Origin: Arboricoccus pini
GTDB taxonomy: Bacteria; Pseudomonadota; Alphaproteobacteria; Geminicoccales; Geminicoccaceae
DNA: 64,000 bases
Assembly: GCF_900187945.1 (NCBI RefSeq)
Contig: NZ_FYEH01000004.1
Coordinates: 186,001 to 250,000, forward strand
Reading direction: 5' to 3'
This document shows positions 16,500 to 24,679 of the stretch, piece after piece (the first letter of the stretch is position 1; the number at the start of each line of letters is the position of its first letter). The notes under the pieces were generated by a model. It was given only the letters and a program-made list of their open reading frames with translations. It did no database searches and was not told where the DNA came from. The translations under genes were made by a program, and so were the position numbers.

Positions 16500-17767
16500 G
16501 TACATCCGCCATTACCGAGCCGGACTGCTTTGCCTTCGGCGCAAACGACTTGTCGCTCAAGGTCGCTCTGCAGCAGCTCGAGGCTGGTATCGGGCGCGTC
16601 GTTTCAAACGAACGATTGCCGCTCGCGGCCTGTCTGGGCCGCGCTCTGGCTGAACCCTTGACGGCCCATCTCGACATCCCTGGCGTCGATAGTTCGGCGA
16701 TGGACGGATACGCTTTCGCCTCGGCCAGCCTTGTCCCCGGCGAGCAGACCAGCCTACGCCTTAGAGAGGGCCGCGCCGCGGCTGGGCATCCGTTCTCGGG
16801 CACGATCGCGGCCGGGGAAGCGCTCAAGATCCTTACCGGCGCACCGATGCCGACCGGCACCGACACGGTCGTGATGTGGGAACAGGCAACGCTGGTCGAG
16901 GGCCGCCTCGTCGTTCCTCCAGGCATCACGCATGGCCAGAATCGTCGTCGGCGCGGTGAGGACATGGGAGCGGGCCAGATCGTTCTCGGGGCCGGCCAAT
17001 GCCTGGGCCCGCAGCATCTGGGCGTCGCTGCCCGACTGGGCCATGCCGAGCTCAACGTCTATCGCCGACTGCGCGTGGCCCTGGCCTCGTCCGGGGACGA
17101 ACTCGCGGAACCAGGCGCACGCCTGCCTCCGGGCGGAGTCTTCGATGCCAACCGGGTCATACTGAAGGCGGCCCTGGCATCCCTGCCCGTCAAAACCACC
17201 GATCTAGGCATCCTGCCGGACGATCCAGCGATCGTCCGCGATGTCCTAATCGAAGCCGCCGCCCGTCATGACCTGATCGTGACATCCGGCGGTGCTTCAC
17301 GCGGCGACGAGGACCATCTAGTCCGTACCGTGCGCACGCATGGAATGCTTCATTTCTGGGAAGTCCGCATGAAGCCAGGCCGCCCCCTGGCGATGGGCAG
17401 GTTGCGGCAATCGTTGTTCATCGGCCTGCCGGGCAATCCGGTCGCCAGCCTCTCGGCATTCCTCCTCTTCGCGCGGCCGGTCATCCTGGCCCTGGCCGGC
17501 GCCACGTGGCCGCCCACGCCCTTCCGCCTTCGGCCAGCCGGCTTCACATTGCAACGGACGCGGCGGGATCGCAGTGAGATCCTGCGCGCCCGTCTGGAAC
17601 CCGGACCGGCCGGGCGCGCCGTGCTCGTCGAGCGGCAGGCATCGCACATCCTGACGTCCCTGGTCGAAGCTGAAGGGCTGATCCTCCTTGAGGAGGGTAG
17701 CGGCGATATTGACGAGGGCCAGGGCGTGCCGTTTGCCAGCCTTCGCGATCTTGGCCTCGCTCAATAG
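16496..17767 (+). CDS. moeA: Molybdopterin molybdenumtransferase MoeA
   Basis: MoeA inserts molybdate into adenylylated molybdopterin. It has 423 residues. Landmarks are VDSSAMDGYAF near the N-terminus, the GTVVMWEQ-like TDTVVMWEQ, the MoCF-binding domain with TSGGASRGDEDH, KPGRPLAMG and GLPGNPVAS, and a C-terminal beta domain. The start is TTG 16496, overlapping the mobB stop (TTGA), and no better start lies nearby. It converges with the PPOX gene, overlapping by 7 bp. With mobA and mobB, the window encodes the late steps of bis-MGD synthesis; the moa genes are not here. Confidence 0.93.
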   Translation: MSTSAITEPDCFAFGANDLSLKVALQQLEAGIGRVVSNERLPLAACLGRALAEPLTAHLDIPGVDSSAMDGYAFASASLVPGEQTSLRLREGRAAAGHPFSGTIAAGEALKILTGAPMPTGTDTVVMWEQATLVEGRLVVPPGITHGQNRRRRGEDMGAGQIVLGAGQCLGPQHLGVAARLGHAELNVYRRLRVALASSGDELAEPGARLPPGGVFDANRVILKAALASLPVKTTDLGILPDDPAIVRDVLIEAAARHDLIVTSGGASRGDEDHLVRTVRTHGMLHFWEVRMKPGRPLAMGRLRQSLFIGLPGNPVASLSAFLLFARPVILALAGATWPPTPFRLRPAGFTLQRTRRDRSEILRARLEPGPAGRAVLVERQASHILTSLVEAEGLILLEEGSGDIDEGQGVPFASLRDLGLAQ

Positions 17768-18366
17768 AGAGCTTGGCGATAGCGCTGCAACATCTCACTC
17801 TGCGTCTCGACCTGCTCCAGACCCTCGATCTGATCCTTGAGCATCTGTCCCATGCTTGGCAGCATCGAGCGCTGGATGCGCGACTCCCAAAGGTCCGAGC
17901 GCATGAGGGCCTTGGCGCAATGCAGAAAGACTTCACGTACGCTGATATGGAGGACGGTTCGTGGCAGCCTGCCTCGGTCACCATAGCGTTCGAGGAGATC
18001 CGGGTCCGTTCGGATCTCCGCCCGGCCATTGACCCGCAAGCCTTCATCGACGCCGGGAATCAGGAAGAGAAGCCCAGCCTCGGGATTGGCCAGAATATTT
18101 AAGAGGCTGTCCAGGCGATTATTCCCCGGCCAGTCCGGCAGGAGAAGAAGCTGGTCGTCGAGGATTTGCACGAAACCAGGAGGGCCGCCGCGCGGCGTGA
18201 CATCCACCCTTCCCTCGGCATCGCTCGTTGCTAGCAGGCAGAAAGGCGAAAGCCCGACGAAGTGGCGTGAATGGCGCTCGAATCCGCTCAACTGCTTCTT
18301 CAGGGCGCGCGAGCCGGGCTGGCCATAGAGCGCACGCAGCTGGGCCGCATCGGTGATGACAGACAC
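17761..18366 (-). CDS. Pyridoxamine 5'-phosphate oxidase-family flavin-binding protein
   Basis: This split-barrel FMN-binding protein of 201 residues belongs to the PPOX family (the MSMEG_1061-like branch, as far as I can judge). Seen segments include FCLLATSDAEGRVDVTPRG, where DVTPRGG would contact the flavin phosphate, LLLPDWPGNNRLDSL and NGRAEI. A GTG start at 18366 is preferred over a longer ATG reading because it follows the DUF4170 stop by 4 nt, indicating translational coupling. The substrate is unknown; members often reduce or sequester flavins and are not true PdxH. Confidence 0.78.
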   Translation of the reverse strand: MSVITDAAQLRALYGQPGSRALKKQLSGFERHSRHFVGLSPFCLLATSDAEGRVDVTPRGGPPGFVQILDDQLLLLPDWPGNNRLDSLLNILANPEAGLLFLIPGVDEGLRVNGRAEIRTDPDLLERYGDRGRLPRTVLHISVREVFLHCAKALMRSDLWESRIQRSMLPSMGQMLKDQIEGLEQVETQSEMLQRYRQALY

Positions 18367-18370
18367 CCGT

Positions 18371-18595
18371 TCAACTTTCTCTTGGCGCGTCGAGCAGACG
18401 GTGGAGATGCACGACCACGTAGCGCACATGTGCCTGATCGACCGTCGCCTGCGCTTTCGCCCGCCAGGCCTTCAAAGCCTCATCATAGTTCGGATAGATC
18501 CCGACAATGTCGAGGGCCTTCGTATCGACGAACTCCAGCGTTTCCGGGCTCTTCAGCTCACCGCCAAATACCAGATGCAATAGCTGCTTGCTCAT
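18371..18595 (-). CDS. DUF4170 small protein
   Basis: The 74-residue product has the DUF4170 pattern: an N-terminal VFGGEL strand, the YPNYDEALKAWRAKAQATVD helix with conserved W and ATVD, and a final RYVVVHLHRLL strand. The function is unknown, but the family is common in alphaproteobacteria. ATG 18595 has GAGGA 6 nt upstream and is preferred over the upstream ATG at 18610. The PPOX gene follows 4 nt after its stop. The amtB terminator lies upstream, so this pair has its own promoter somewhere in 18596-18705. Confidence 0.75.
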   Translation of the reverse strand: MSKQLLHLVFGGELKSPETLEFVDTKALDIVGIYPNYDEALKAWRAKAQATVDQAHVRYVVVHLHRLLDAPRES

Positions 18596-18705
18596 CGATT
18601 TCCTCATCAACGCAGATTTGTTTGATAACGCGCGCAGGTTAGAACAATTCGGCCGGAGCGGCGACCATCGGGGAAGCGACCATCGTCAGCACCAGCCGCA
18701 TGGCA

Positions 18706-18737
18706 GAAAAGAAAAGGCCGGCACTTTCGTGCCGGCC
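18706..18737 (-). terminator. Rho-independent terminator of amtB
   Basis: The minus-strand transcript would form GGCCGGCAC-GAAA-GTGCCGGCC (stem 18716-18737, perfect 9 bp with a GAAA tetraloop) followed by TTTTCTTTTC (18706-18715). It starts 34 bp after the amtB stop. Confidence 0.88.
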
Positions 18738-18771
18738 CTCGCCTTTATGCCAATTTCAAAAAGATCGCGCT

Positions 18772-20082
18772 CTACTGCACGACCTCGCCGTGGATCGTCG
18801 AATCGAGCCCTTCGCGCTCCACCTCTTCGTCGACCCGCAGACCGAAGATCATGCGCACGACCATGAGGATCACGAAGCTCGCCACGGCGCACCAGCCAAC
18901 CGTCCAGAGCACGCCCTTGACCTGAATGAGAACCTGGCCAGCGTTGCCGTCGATCAGCCCCCGCGCCGCATCGCCGCCTACCGAGCCGACGGCAAAGACG
19001 CCGGTCAGAATGGCACCCAGGATGCCCCCGACGCCATGCACGCCGAAGACGTCCAAGCTGTCATCGTAGCCAAGCAGGTTCTTGAGCCAAGTCGCGGAGA
19101 TGAAGCAGACGATACCGGCGGCGATGCCAATGAAGAGGGCACCGTTCGGCAGGACGAAGCCGGCAGCCGGCGTAATCGCGACAAGGCCGGCCACGGCACC
19201 CGAGCAGGCGCCAAGCAGGCTGGGCTTGCCGCGCGTGATCCACTCCGAGAGCATCCAGAAGATAGCGGCGGAGGCGGCGGCGATATGCGTCGTCAGCATG
19301 GCCATGCCCGCTCGCGGATCGGCGGCGGCAGCCGAGCCCGCGTTGAAGCCGAACCAGCCGACCCAGAGGAGCGCTGTGCCGATCAACGTGAGGACAAGAT
19401 TGTGGGGCGGCATATGCTCGGTGCCGTAGCCGCGACGCTTGCCGACGACCAGGCAAAAGATAAGACCAGCAATACCCGCATTGATGTGCACGACCGTGCC
19501 GCCGGCATAGTCCAGCACGCCCTCATTATAGAGGAAGCCGCTGGGCGCCCAAACCCAGTGCGCGATCGGCGCGTAGACGATCAACGACCAGAGGATCATG
19601 AAGATCAGCATCGGTCCGAACTTCGTCCGATCGACGAAGGCGCCGATAATGAGGGCTGGCGTGATGGCAAAGAACGTGCCCTGGAACATCACGAAGACGC
19701 TCTCCGGGATGACCCCGGAAATCTCATGCAGTCCAACGCCCGCCAGCATGACCTTGCTGAGGTCGCCCACATAGGCGCTGCCGGTTGTGAAGGCCAGGCT
19801 GTAGCCGGCGATCATCCAGACGATCGACATCAATGCTGTGACGGCAAAGACCTGCATCAGCACGGACAGGACGTTCTTCTTGCGCACCATGCCGGCATAA
19901 AACAGCGCCAAGCCGGGGATCGACATCATCAGCACGAGCAGCGAGGAAGTGAGCATCCAGGCCGTGCTGCCCGCATCGATCGCCGGCGGCGGAGCTGCCG
20001 CGGTGGCATCTTGTGCGAGCACCGGATCGATCCCTGCAAGCAGCAGCAATCCCCCCAGTGTCCAAAGTCCAATTCTCAACAT
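18772..20082 (-). CDS. amtB: Ammonium transporter AmtB
   Basis: This is an inner-membrane ammonium channel of the Amt/Mep/Rh family. The 436-residue precursor has a cleavable-looking signal peptide (cleavage near VLA|QD, residue 23) followed by about eleven transmembrane helices. Family segments include DAGSTAWMLTSSLLVLMM, then the LALFYAGMVRKKN loop, MFQGTFFAITPALI, YAPIAHWVW, GGTVVHINAG (twin-His pore) and DDSLDVFGVHGVGG. ATG 20082 is chosen because AAGGA precedes it and a signal peptide follows; a longer frame upstream is not protein-like. No glnK (PII) gene is adjacent, although the pair is usually one operon in proteobacteria. Confidence 0.94.
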   Translation of the reverse strand: MLRIGLWTLGGLLLLAGIDPVLAQDATAAAPPPAIDAGSTAWMLTSSLLVLMMSIPGLALFYAGMVRKKNVLSVLMQVFAVTALMSIVWMIAGYSLAFTTGSAYVGDLSKVMLAGVGLHEISGVIPESVFVMFQGTFFAITPALIIGAFVDRTKFGPMLIFMILWSLIVYAPIAHWVWAPSGFLYNEGVLDYAGGTVVHINAGIAGLIFCLVVGKRRGYGTEHMPPHNLVLTLIGTALLWVGWFGFNAGSAAAADPRAGMAMLTTHIAAASAAIFWMLSEWITRGKPSLLGACSGAVAGLVAITPAAGFVLPNGALFIGIAAGIVCFISATWLKNLLGYDDSLDVFGVHGVGGILGAILTGVFAVGSVGGDAARGLIDGNAGQVLIQVKGVLWTVGWCAVASFVILMVVRMIFGLRVDEEVEREGLDSTIHGEVVQ

Positions 20083-20249
20083 TGCGGTTCCTTTTCCTCC
20101 CGCTCGAAATGCCCTGCACGCAAGACGTCGTTCGTCCAATCGCCATCCTTCCTTTGCCGACGGCTGCAAGATGTTCGACGGCGACGACGCGCCCGGCACC
20201 CAGAAAGATGACAGGATGCCTAGGCCGAGCAACGGATCGGTGTCCAAGG

Positions 20250-20265
20250 ATCAAGAATCGTGCCG
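20250..20265 (-). promoter_or_regulatory. Imperfect sigma-54-like -24/-12 element upstream of amtB
   Basis: Read on the minus strand, CGGCAC-N5-TTGAT matches the TGGCAC-N5-TTGCW consensus at 9 of 11 positions, but the important GC at -12 is GA. It lies about 170 bp upstream of the amtB start. amtB is classically under RpoN/NtrC control, and rpoN is in this window. No clear NtrC site was seen, so this remains weak. Confidence 0.25.
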
Positions 20266-20447
20266 TGACCGTTGCATTTCTACCCGGCGGCATGGAGGTC
20301 TAACGTTAAGGTCTGGACAGCGCCCGTAGACTGTTCGAGCCCTAAACCGAAAGGCAGACGCAGAACGCCTGCACGCGCGCGACCGACCGCCAGACCATGC
20401 CATTATGCTCAATCCGAAGACAACATGAGCATTTATTGGGCATATTC

Positions 20448-20477
20448 AGGAAATTGAGGCCGAGGCCTATATTTCCT
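20448..20477. repeat. 30-bp imperfect dyad with overlapping promoter-like hexamers
   Basis: Outer arms AGGAAAT (20448-20454) and ATTTCCT (20471-20477) and inner arms AGGCC (20457-20461) and GGCCT (20464-20468) are symmetric about 20462/20463, with one 2-bp mismatch. On the plus strand TTGAGG (20454-20459), a 17-bp spacer and TATAAA (20477-20482) resemble a sigma-70 promoter inside the dyad. No T-run follows on either strand, so a terminator is unlikely; an operator or a regulated small-RNA promoter is possible. Confidence 0.4.
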
Positions 20478-20805
20478 ATAAAATCACTTATGATTATTAT
20501 AATGGGGAAAGTATTTGTTGCTTTTATGCAATCATTTTATGTCGACTCTTGCCGCACAGGGATCAGGGTGAAGTCGAGCGAGCAGAAATTCCCAGCTTAT
20601 GCTATCTAGTTTCGTGTTGGGGCAACCAACGATCGGCCTGACTGGGCAAGAAGCGGCCACCTCGGGTTTATTAGATCGGCCGCTGACGGGAACGCTATCG
20701 TGGTCGGGCGCGTGCTTATTTATCTTTGCATCGTATTTGTGGGCCTATTGTTGTTACTCCAACGGCCTGTTCCTATGGCGATAGCACCCAATAAGGGTAA
20801 CGATA

Positions 20806-21111
20806 TCAGTCGGTATTGATTGCCTTTAATCGGCTAGCTGGCAGGTCATTCCAGGAGTGACGGAGCTTTGGATCCCGCAACTTGGCAAGATCTACCGGCA
20901 CCCATAAAGGCCGACTGAGGGCAAACTCCAGATCGCCCGCAACGATGCCGACATCAATCAAGATCGCCTCGTTCAGTGCCGCGAGTTCACGCCGATGTCG
21001 ATGCTCAATCACAAGCCCGCAAAATCGTAGCCAGAGGCGCTGCATTAAGCCGGCCCGCGAGGGAGCCGGCTGGCCAGGGGCCGTCTGTCGAAGATTGATG
21101 ATCGTTGCCAT
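20806..21111 (-). CDS. DUF1127-containing protein
   Basis: The 101-residue product carries a DUF1127 (YjiS-like) segment, HRRELAALNEAILIDVGI, with the conserved Arg-rich helix and the L..D.G motif. Larger DUF1127 proteins in alphaproteobacteria have been linked to phosphate and RNA metabolism, but no function can be assigned here. ATG 21111 is chosen because AGGAGA stands about 8 nt upstream; the longer reading from 21162 lacks this. It is divergent from a LysR-type regulator gene with 97 bp between starts, an arrangement that suggests control by that regulator. Confidence 0.78.
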   Translation of the reverse strand: MATIINLRQTAPGQPAPSRAGLMQRLWLRFCGLVIEHRHRRELAALNEAILIDVGIVAGDLEFALSRPLWVPVDLAKLRDPKLRHSWNDLPASRLKAINTD

Positions 21112-21187
21112 GACGCTTTCTCCTGGTGTCATAAGCGACGATGGACGCTTGCCATCCATCAATCCAACGAGTAATTTAGATTTGTTT

Positions 21188-21204
21188 CATCAAATATTGT
21201 GATG
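21188..21204. promoter_or_regulatory. Palindrome in the DUF1127/lysR intergenic region
   Basis: CATCA-N7-TGATG, centred on AATATT, lies just before the LysR start in the 97-bp divergent region. The dyad and A/T-rich core fit a LysR-type binding site (T-N11-A family), which would allow autoregulation and control of the divergent gene. It is short, so chance is not excluded. Confidence 0.35.
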
Positions 21205-21208
21205 GGTT

Positions 21209-22084
21209 ATGGCTGAACGCACCCTCGATCCCGACCTACTGCGCAGCTTCGTCGCGATCGCGGAGACAGGGAGCTTTACCGACGCGGCAGCACGCGTGTT
21301 GCGCACGCAATCGGCTGTCAGCATGCAGATGAAGCGTCTGGAGGAAACGCTAGGACGAGCCTTTTTCGTGAAGGTCGGGCGCAATGTCGAGCTCTCACTT
21401 GATGGGGAAATGCTCCTGCCGCAGGCGCGGCGCCTACTGCAAGCGCATGCCGACCTAGTTGCTCTCTTCGATGCTGACCGTCTCGGCGGCTCGGTAAAGA
21501 TCGGCGCACCAGACGATTACGTGACAACCTTTCTGCCCGGTATCCTGACACGGTTCGCTCAAACGCACCCTATGGTTGAGGTGGAAATGATTTGCGAATC
21601 GAGCGATCGGTTGGTCACCTTGTTTGACAAAGGCGACATCGATCTTGCCTTGACCACAACGCACTCGATCGTTCCCACCGCCCGGGAAGTACATCGCGAG
21701 TCTGTGGTCTGGGTTGCGATGCCCGGTCATTCACCTGCCACGGCCCGCCCTTTGCCACTCGCCTTGTTTCACCGTGGCTGCTGTTTTCGCGCTGCCGCCC
21801 TGGCAGCCCTGGCCGAGGCGTCGATCACAGCACGAATCGCTTATACGAGCATCAGCCTTGCCGGCGTCGTTGCCGCCATTGAGACGGGGTCGGCGATCGG
21901 CGTCATGATGCGCTCAACCGTACCGTCGCGTCTACGCATCCTAACCGAAGCCGACGGGCTGCCGCGCCTGCCGGAGTTTGGCATCGCGCTTTTGAAGCAC
22001 GAGAGACGCGGTCCGGCCGTCGAGGCGATGGAGCGCCATATCGCCGCCTCCTTCGGCCCTCACCTTCTGCGGCTGGCGAGCTAG
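21209..22084 (+). CDS. LysR-family transcriptional regulator
   Basis: The 291-residue protein has the LysR winged helix-turn-helix at residues ~7-65 (LLRSFVAIAETGSFTDAAARV, best read as LLRSFVAIAE plus TGSFTDAAAR, then TQSAVSMQMKRLEE) and a periplasmic-binding-like effector domain starting near SVKIGAPDDY. The effector is unknown. The gene is divergent from a DUF1127 gene, its probable target, and its stop shares CTAG with the stop of the convergent secreted hypothetical. Confidence 0.9.
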   Translation: MAERTLDPDLLRSFVAIAETGSFTDAAARVLRTQSAVSMQMKRLEETLGRAFFVKVGRNVELSLDGEMLLPQARRLLQAHADLVALFDADRLGGSVKIGAPDDYVTTFLPGILTRFAQTHPMVEVEMICESSDRLVTLFDKGDIDLALTTTHSIVPTAREVHRESVVWVAMPGHSPATARPLPLALFHRGCCFRAAALAALAEASITARIAYTSISLAGVVAAIETGSAIGVMMRSTVPSRLRILTEADGLPRLPEFGIALLKHERRGPAVEAMERHIAASFGPHLLRLAS

Positions 22085-22872
22085 CCTTTACCGGCCATCG
22101 TGAAGCCGCGGTTCGAGAGCTTAAGTGCGCGCAAATCGAGTTGCTGCGTCTTCTTGAAATCGGCCTGGGTTTGGTCGGAGAACTTCTGCACCGCTGCGTC
22201 GTCGCCAGCGCGCCGGATCTGATTAAACGCGCTTATCCGCATGAGGGCGTCGTAGATAATATTCTCGGCCTTGATCTGGCGATCACGCGCGGTGGCCTTC
22301 TTGAGCGAAGGGTCCTGCGCCAGGCTGTTGCGGATCTGCCCACGCACAGCCTGTGCCGCTTGCGCCGAAGGAGCGTCGGACTTATTGGCGATCATCCACA
22401 TCAAGATCATGTGCGCCGTTGCGACGTCGCTCAGATCGTTGATCGAGAAACCATAGGCCTTAAGGTCATCGGCAAAGCGCTCTTCGGCGCTGCGCTGTTG
22501 CAGCTGCTGGCGCACCTCTTCGGCACCCTGCGGATTTTGCGCCTTGATCTTCGCCAGGAACTGCTCCTGGATATCCTGGGACAGCTTCTTGTCATAAGTG
22601 ACGGCGATGCCACCACCACCTTTTACCGGAGCAGGTGCCTTGGCCGTCTTGGCCGGCGCCTTCTTGCTCGGCTGGGGGGCGGGTTGAGATTTTGGGGGCG
22701 CCGTATGCGGCACCGTAACGCCTGGGATGCCGCCACCTTGCGCCCCATTCTGGAAGATGTCCGTCTGGATGCTCTTGCTCTGTGCCCAGGCCGGTCCCGC
22801 GCCTACGCTCAAGATCGCCGCGAGCGCTATGCCGCAGCCAAGCTTGCTACCCATTCTTCTCTTCATCGTCAT
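22081..22872 (-). CDS. Secreted hypothetical protein, Pro/Ala/Lys-rich linker and helical C-terminus
   Basis: I cannot name this protein. The 263-residue precursor has a basic N-terminus, a hydrophobic core and a probable signal cleavage at AWA|QS near residue 30. A low-complexity linker rich in Pro, Ala and Lys (about residues 48-85) follows, then a helical domain with LSQDIQEQFLAKIK, VATAHMILMWMIANKSDAP and QIKAENIIYDALM. The WxxAN pattern recalls uncharacterised families such as DUF6683, but that is a guess. It should be periplasmic. ATGs at 22872 and 22866 are both possible starts, neither with a good ribosome site. Confidence 0.65.
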   Translation of the reverse strand: MTMKRRMGSKLGCGIALAAILSVGAGPAWAQSKSIQTDIFQNGAQGGGIPGVTVPHTAPPKSQPAPQPSKKAPAKTAKAPAPVKGGGGIAVTYDKKLSQDIQEQFLAKIKAQNPQGAEEVRQQLQQRSAEERFADDLKAYGFSINDLSDVATAHMILMWMIANKSDAPSAQAAQAVRGQIRNSLAQDPSLKKATARDRQIKAENIIYDALMRISAFNQIRRAGDDAAVQKFSDQTQADFKKTQQLDLRALKLSNRGFTMAGKG

Positions 22873-22927
22873 CCATCGCCAAGACGGCTCATATATAAGG
22901 GAGACCTATAGCACAATCTGTCACGGG

Positions 22928-24547
22928 TCAGGTCGTCGGCTGATCAAAATGGCGGGCGATGAGGTGCCTGAGGAGTGGTGGTTCGTCGCCTTTGTGATAG
23001 TGACGCACCCTAGCCTCGATAGCCTCGTCGGCTGCGGTCGCACGTCGCGCCTGCCGTCGATAATCGAGCCAACTGCGAACATCAAAAGCCTCGATCCAAT
23101 GCTCAGCGTCGGCAACGTCCTGAAACACCTGCCAATGCCTGGCGCCGTTGCGTTTGCGCAGATGCCCAACCTCCTCCATTGACCTCGCGAAAGCGCGGGC
23201 ATCCTGGACAGACACCCGATACTCGACGAGGACCAGGACCGGCCCCTCGTCCTGGCGAAAGGCAAAGGCCGTCGCCGGATCCTGCCGTCTCGTCGCAGCG
23301 GGTCGCAGGTCGGGTGCCGGGCCGGTCGGCAGATGGAAGACAAAGCCCAGAAAGCCGGTCGCCAGCATGCAGCCGCCCGCGGCTAGCAAAGCGGTCTGCA
23401 GGCTCGTCACCACGGCAAGTTCGCCCCAAAGCCACGAACCCAGCGCCATAGCGACGAACTGCGTCATCTGATAAAAAGAAAAAATGCGCGCTTGAACCCA
23501 GAAGGCCGAGATCGTCTGGATCGAAATGTTGAGACTGGTGAACGAGCCGAGCCAGCCGATGCCGCCCAGCGCCAGCGCGAAGACCATGACGATCTTATAG
23601 GGTACCAGGGCGAGAATCAGCAGTTGCAGGGCGAAAATCACCGCTAGGCAACGTACCAGCAGATCGGCACCTAGCTTCTGGCGCAGGGTATGGATGAAGA
23701 AGGCACTGCCCATTGCGCCCGCGCCGAAGCCGCCGAGCAAGAGGCCATACGTGACGGGGCCGCCACCCGCGAGGTCGCGGGCGACAAGCGGCAAAAGCGC
23801 TATTGGAGCCGTAGCGGCGAAGGCAAAGGCGGCACTGCGGATGACCGTCGACTGGATCGGTCGGGTTTCCAGTGCATAGCGAAGGCCGGTGATGATGGCA
23901 CTGGCCACATGCTCGCGCGGCAGATCGTCCTTGAGCTTGGGCCGCCGCCAGAACAGCAACACCGCAATCAGGCCTATATAGGAAACGGCGTTGACGAGGA
24001 AAGCGGCCTGCGCCCCTGCGGTCGCAACGAGAATGCCGCCAATGCCCGGTGCAGCCGACCGAGCAAAGTTATAGGCAATGCTGCTTAGCGTCACGGCGGC
24101 CGGCAGATCCTCCGGCGGAACCAACTCGCGCATGACGGACTGAGACGCCGGCCCCTGTAAGGCCGCACCAAGACCGAGCGCGAAGGTCAATCCCAACAGA
24201 GCCCAAGGCGTTATCAAGCCCATAAACGTCATGAGCGAGAGGAGCGTCGAGACGGCGAACATCCAGAGCTGAGCGATCAGCAGGACGACACGCCGATCCC
24301 ACAGATCGGCCGCAGCTCCCGCTAAGAGCGAGAGAACCACGATCGGCAATTGTTCGGCGGTTTGCACGAGTGCCACCATGTCGGCGGTGCCGGCAAGTGA
24401 CGTCATCAACCAAGCCGCTGCAGTCCCCTGGATGAGCCAGCCAAAATTGGACAGCATGGTTGCGCTCCACAGAGCGCGAAACATGCCGATACGCAGGGGG
24501 GCGGTTAGCCCACCGGAATTTGGGGGCCGTTGTGGGCGGGTGAGCAT
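22928..24547 (-). CDS. MFS transporter of the transmembrane-secretion-effector (MFS_3) type
   Basis: The 539-residue protein has a 12-helix major facilitator domain (~20-410) resembling the enterobactin-exporter-like MFS_3 branch: FRALWSATMLSNFGWLIQG, VVLSLLAGAAADLWDRR (the signature loop after TM2) and GPASQSVMRELVP. A soluble C-terminal domain of about 120 residues (from VLVLVEYRVSVQDARAFA) looks like a ferredoxin-like antibiotic-biosynthesis-monooxygenase fold, a common appendage in this branch. The substrate is unknown, and no siderophore genes are nearby. It lies 55 bp after the secreted hypothetical's start on the same strand, with no sign of coupling. Confidence 0.88.
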   Translation of the reverse strand: MLTRPQRPPNSGGLTAPLRIGMFRALWSATMLSNFGWLIQGTAAAWLMTSLAGTADMVALVQTAEQLPIVVLSLLAGAAADLWDRRVVLLIAQLWMFAVSTLLSLMTFMGLITPWALLGLTFALGLGAALQGPASQSVMRELVPPEDLPAAVTLSSIAYNFARSAAPGIGGILVATAGAQAAFLVNAVSYIGLIAVLLFWRRPKLKDDLPREHVASAIITGLRYALETRPIQSTVIRSAAFAFAATAPIALLPLVARDLAGGGPVTYGLLLGGFGAGAMGSAFFIHTLRQKLGADLLVRCLAVIFALQLLILALVPYKIVMVFALALGGIGWLGSFTSLNISIQTISAFWVQARIFSFYQMTQFVAMALGSWLWGELAVVTSLQTALLAAGGCMLATGFLGFVFHLPTGPAPDLRPAATRRQDPATAFAFRQDEGPVLVLVEYRVSVQDARAFARSMEEVGHLRKRNGARHWQVFQDVADAEHWIEAFDVRSWLDYRRQARRATAADEAIEARVRHYHKGDEPPLLRHLIARHFDQPTT

Positions 24548-24679
24548 TCGTCGGGATTACGACGACGCCCCGCCACCTACAAGGACAACGCCGCGCTTTT
24601 AATCGATGAGTGGCGGGAACTCTTCAGCAAACGCTATGATTGCGGGAGCCTAAGCGCTCAACCGACGTCTTAGCGTTTG

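Larger units (their letters stand above)
20083..20805. other. Gene-free stretch of about 720 bp, partly AT-rich
   Basis: I see no convincing gene here. The half nearest amtB (20083-20400) has the composition of its surroundings and should hold the amtB promoter. The region 20400-20805 is clearly richer in A and T than the rest of the window, and its only open frames (such as one at 20599-20784) lack ribosome sites and family features. It carries a 30-bp dyad at 20448-20477 overlapping a plausible plus-strand promoter. It could encode a small RNA or be a remnant of foreign DNA. Confidence 0.6.

Noticed and set aside
18700-20211. Long plus-strand open frame (~500 codons)
   Set aside because: Antisense to amtB; Asp/His/Arg-rich, repetitive and without any domain.
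20599-20784. Possible 61-residue gene in the AT-rich stretch
   Set aside because: No ribosome site, no family, no coupling; hydrophobic segment likely reflects base composition.
24628-24679. 9-bp inverted repeat CAAACGCTA/TAGCGTTTG after the 55-residue gene
   Set aside because: Spacer of 34 bp and no T-run on the minus strand; too weak for a terminator call, although it directly follows the stop.
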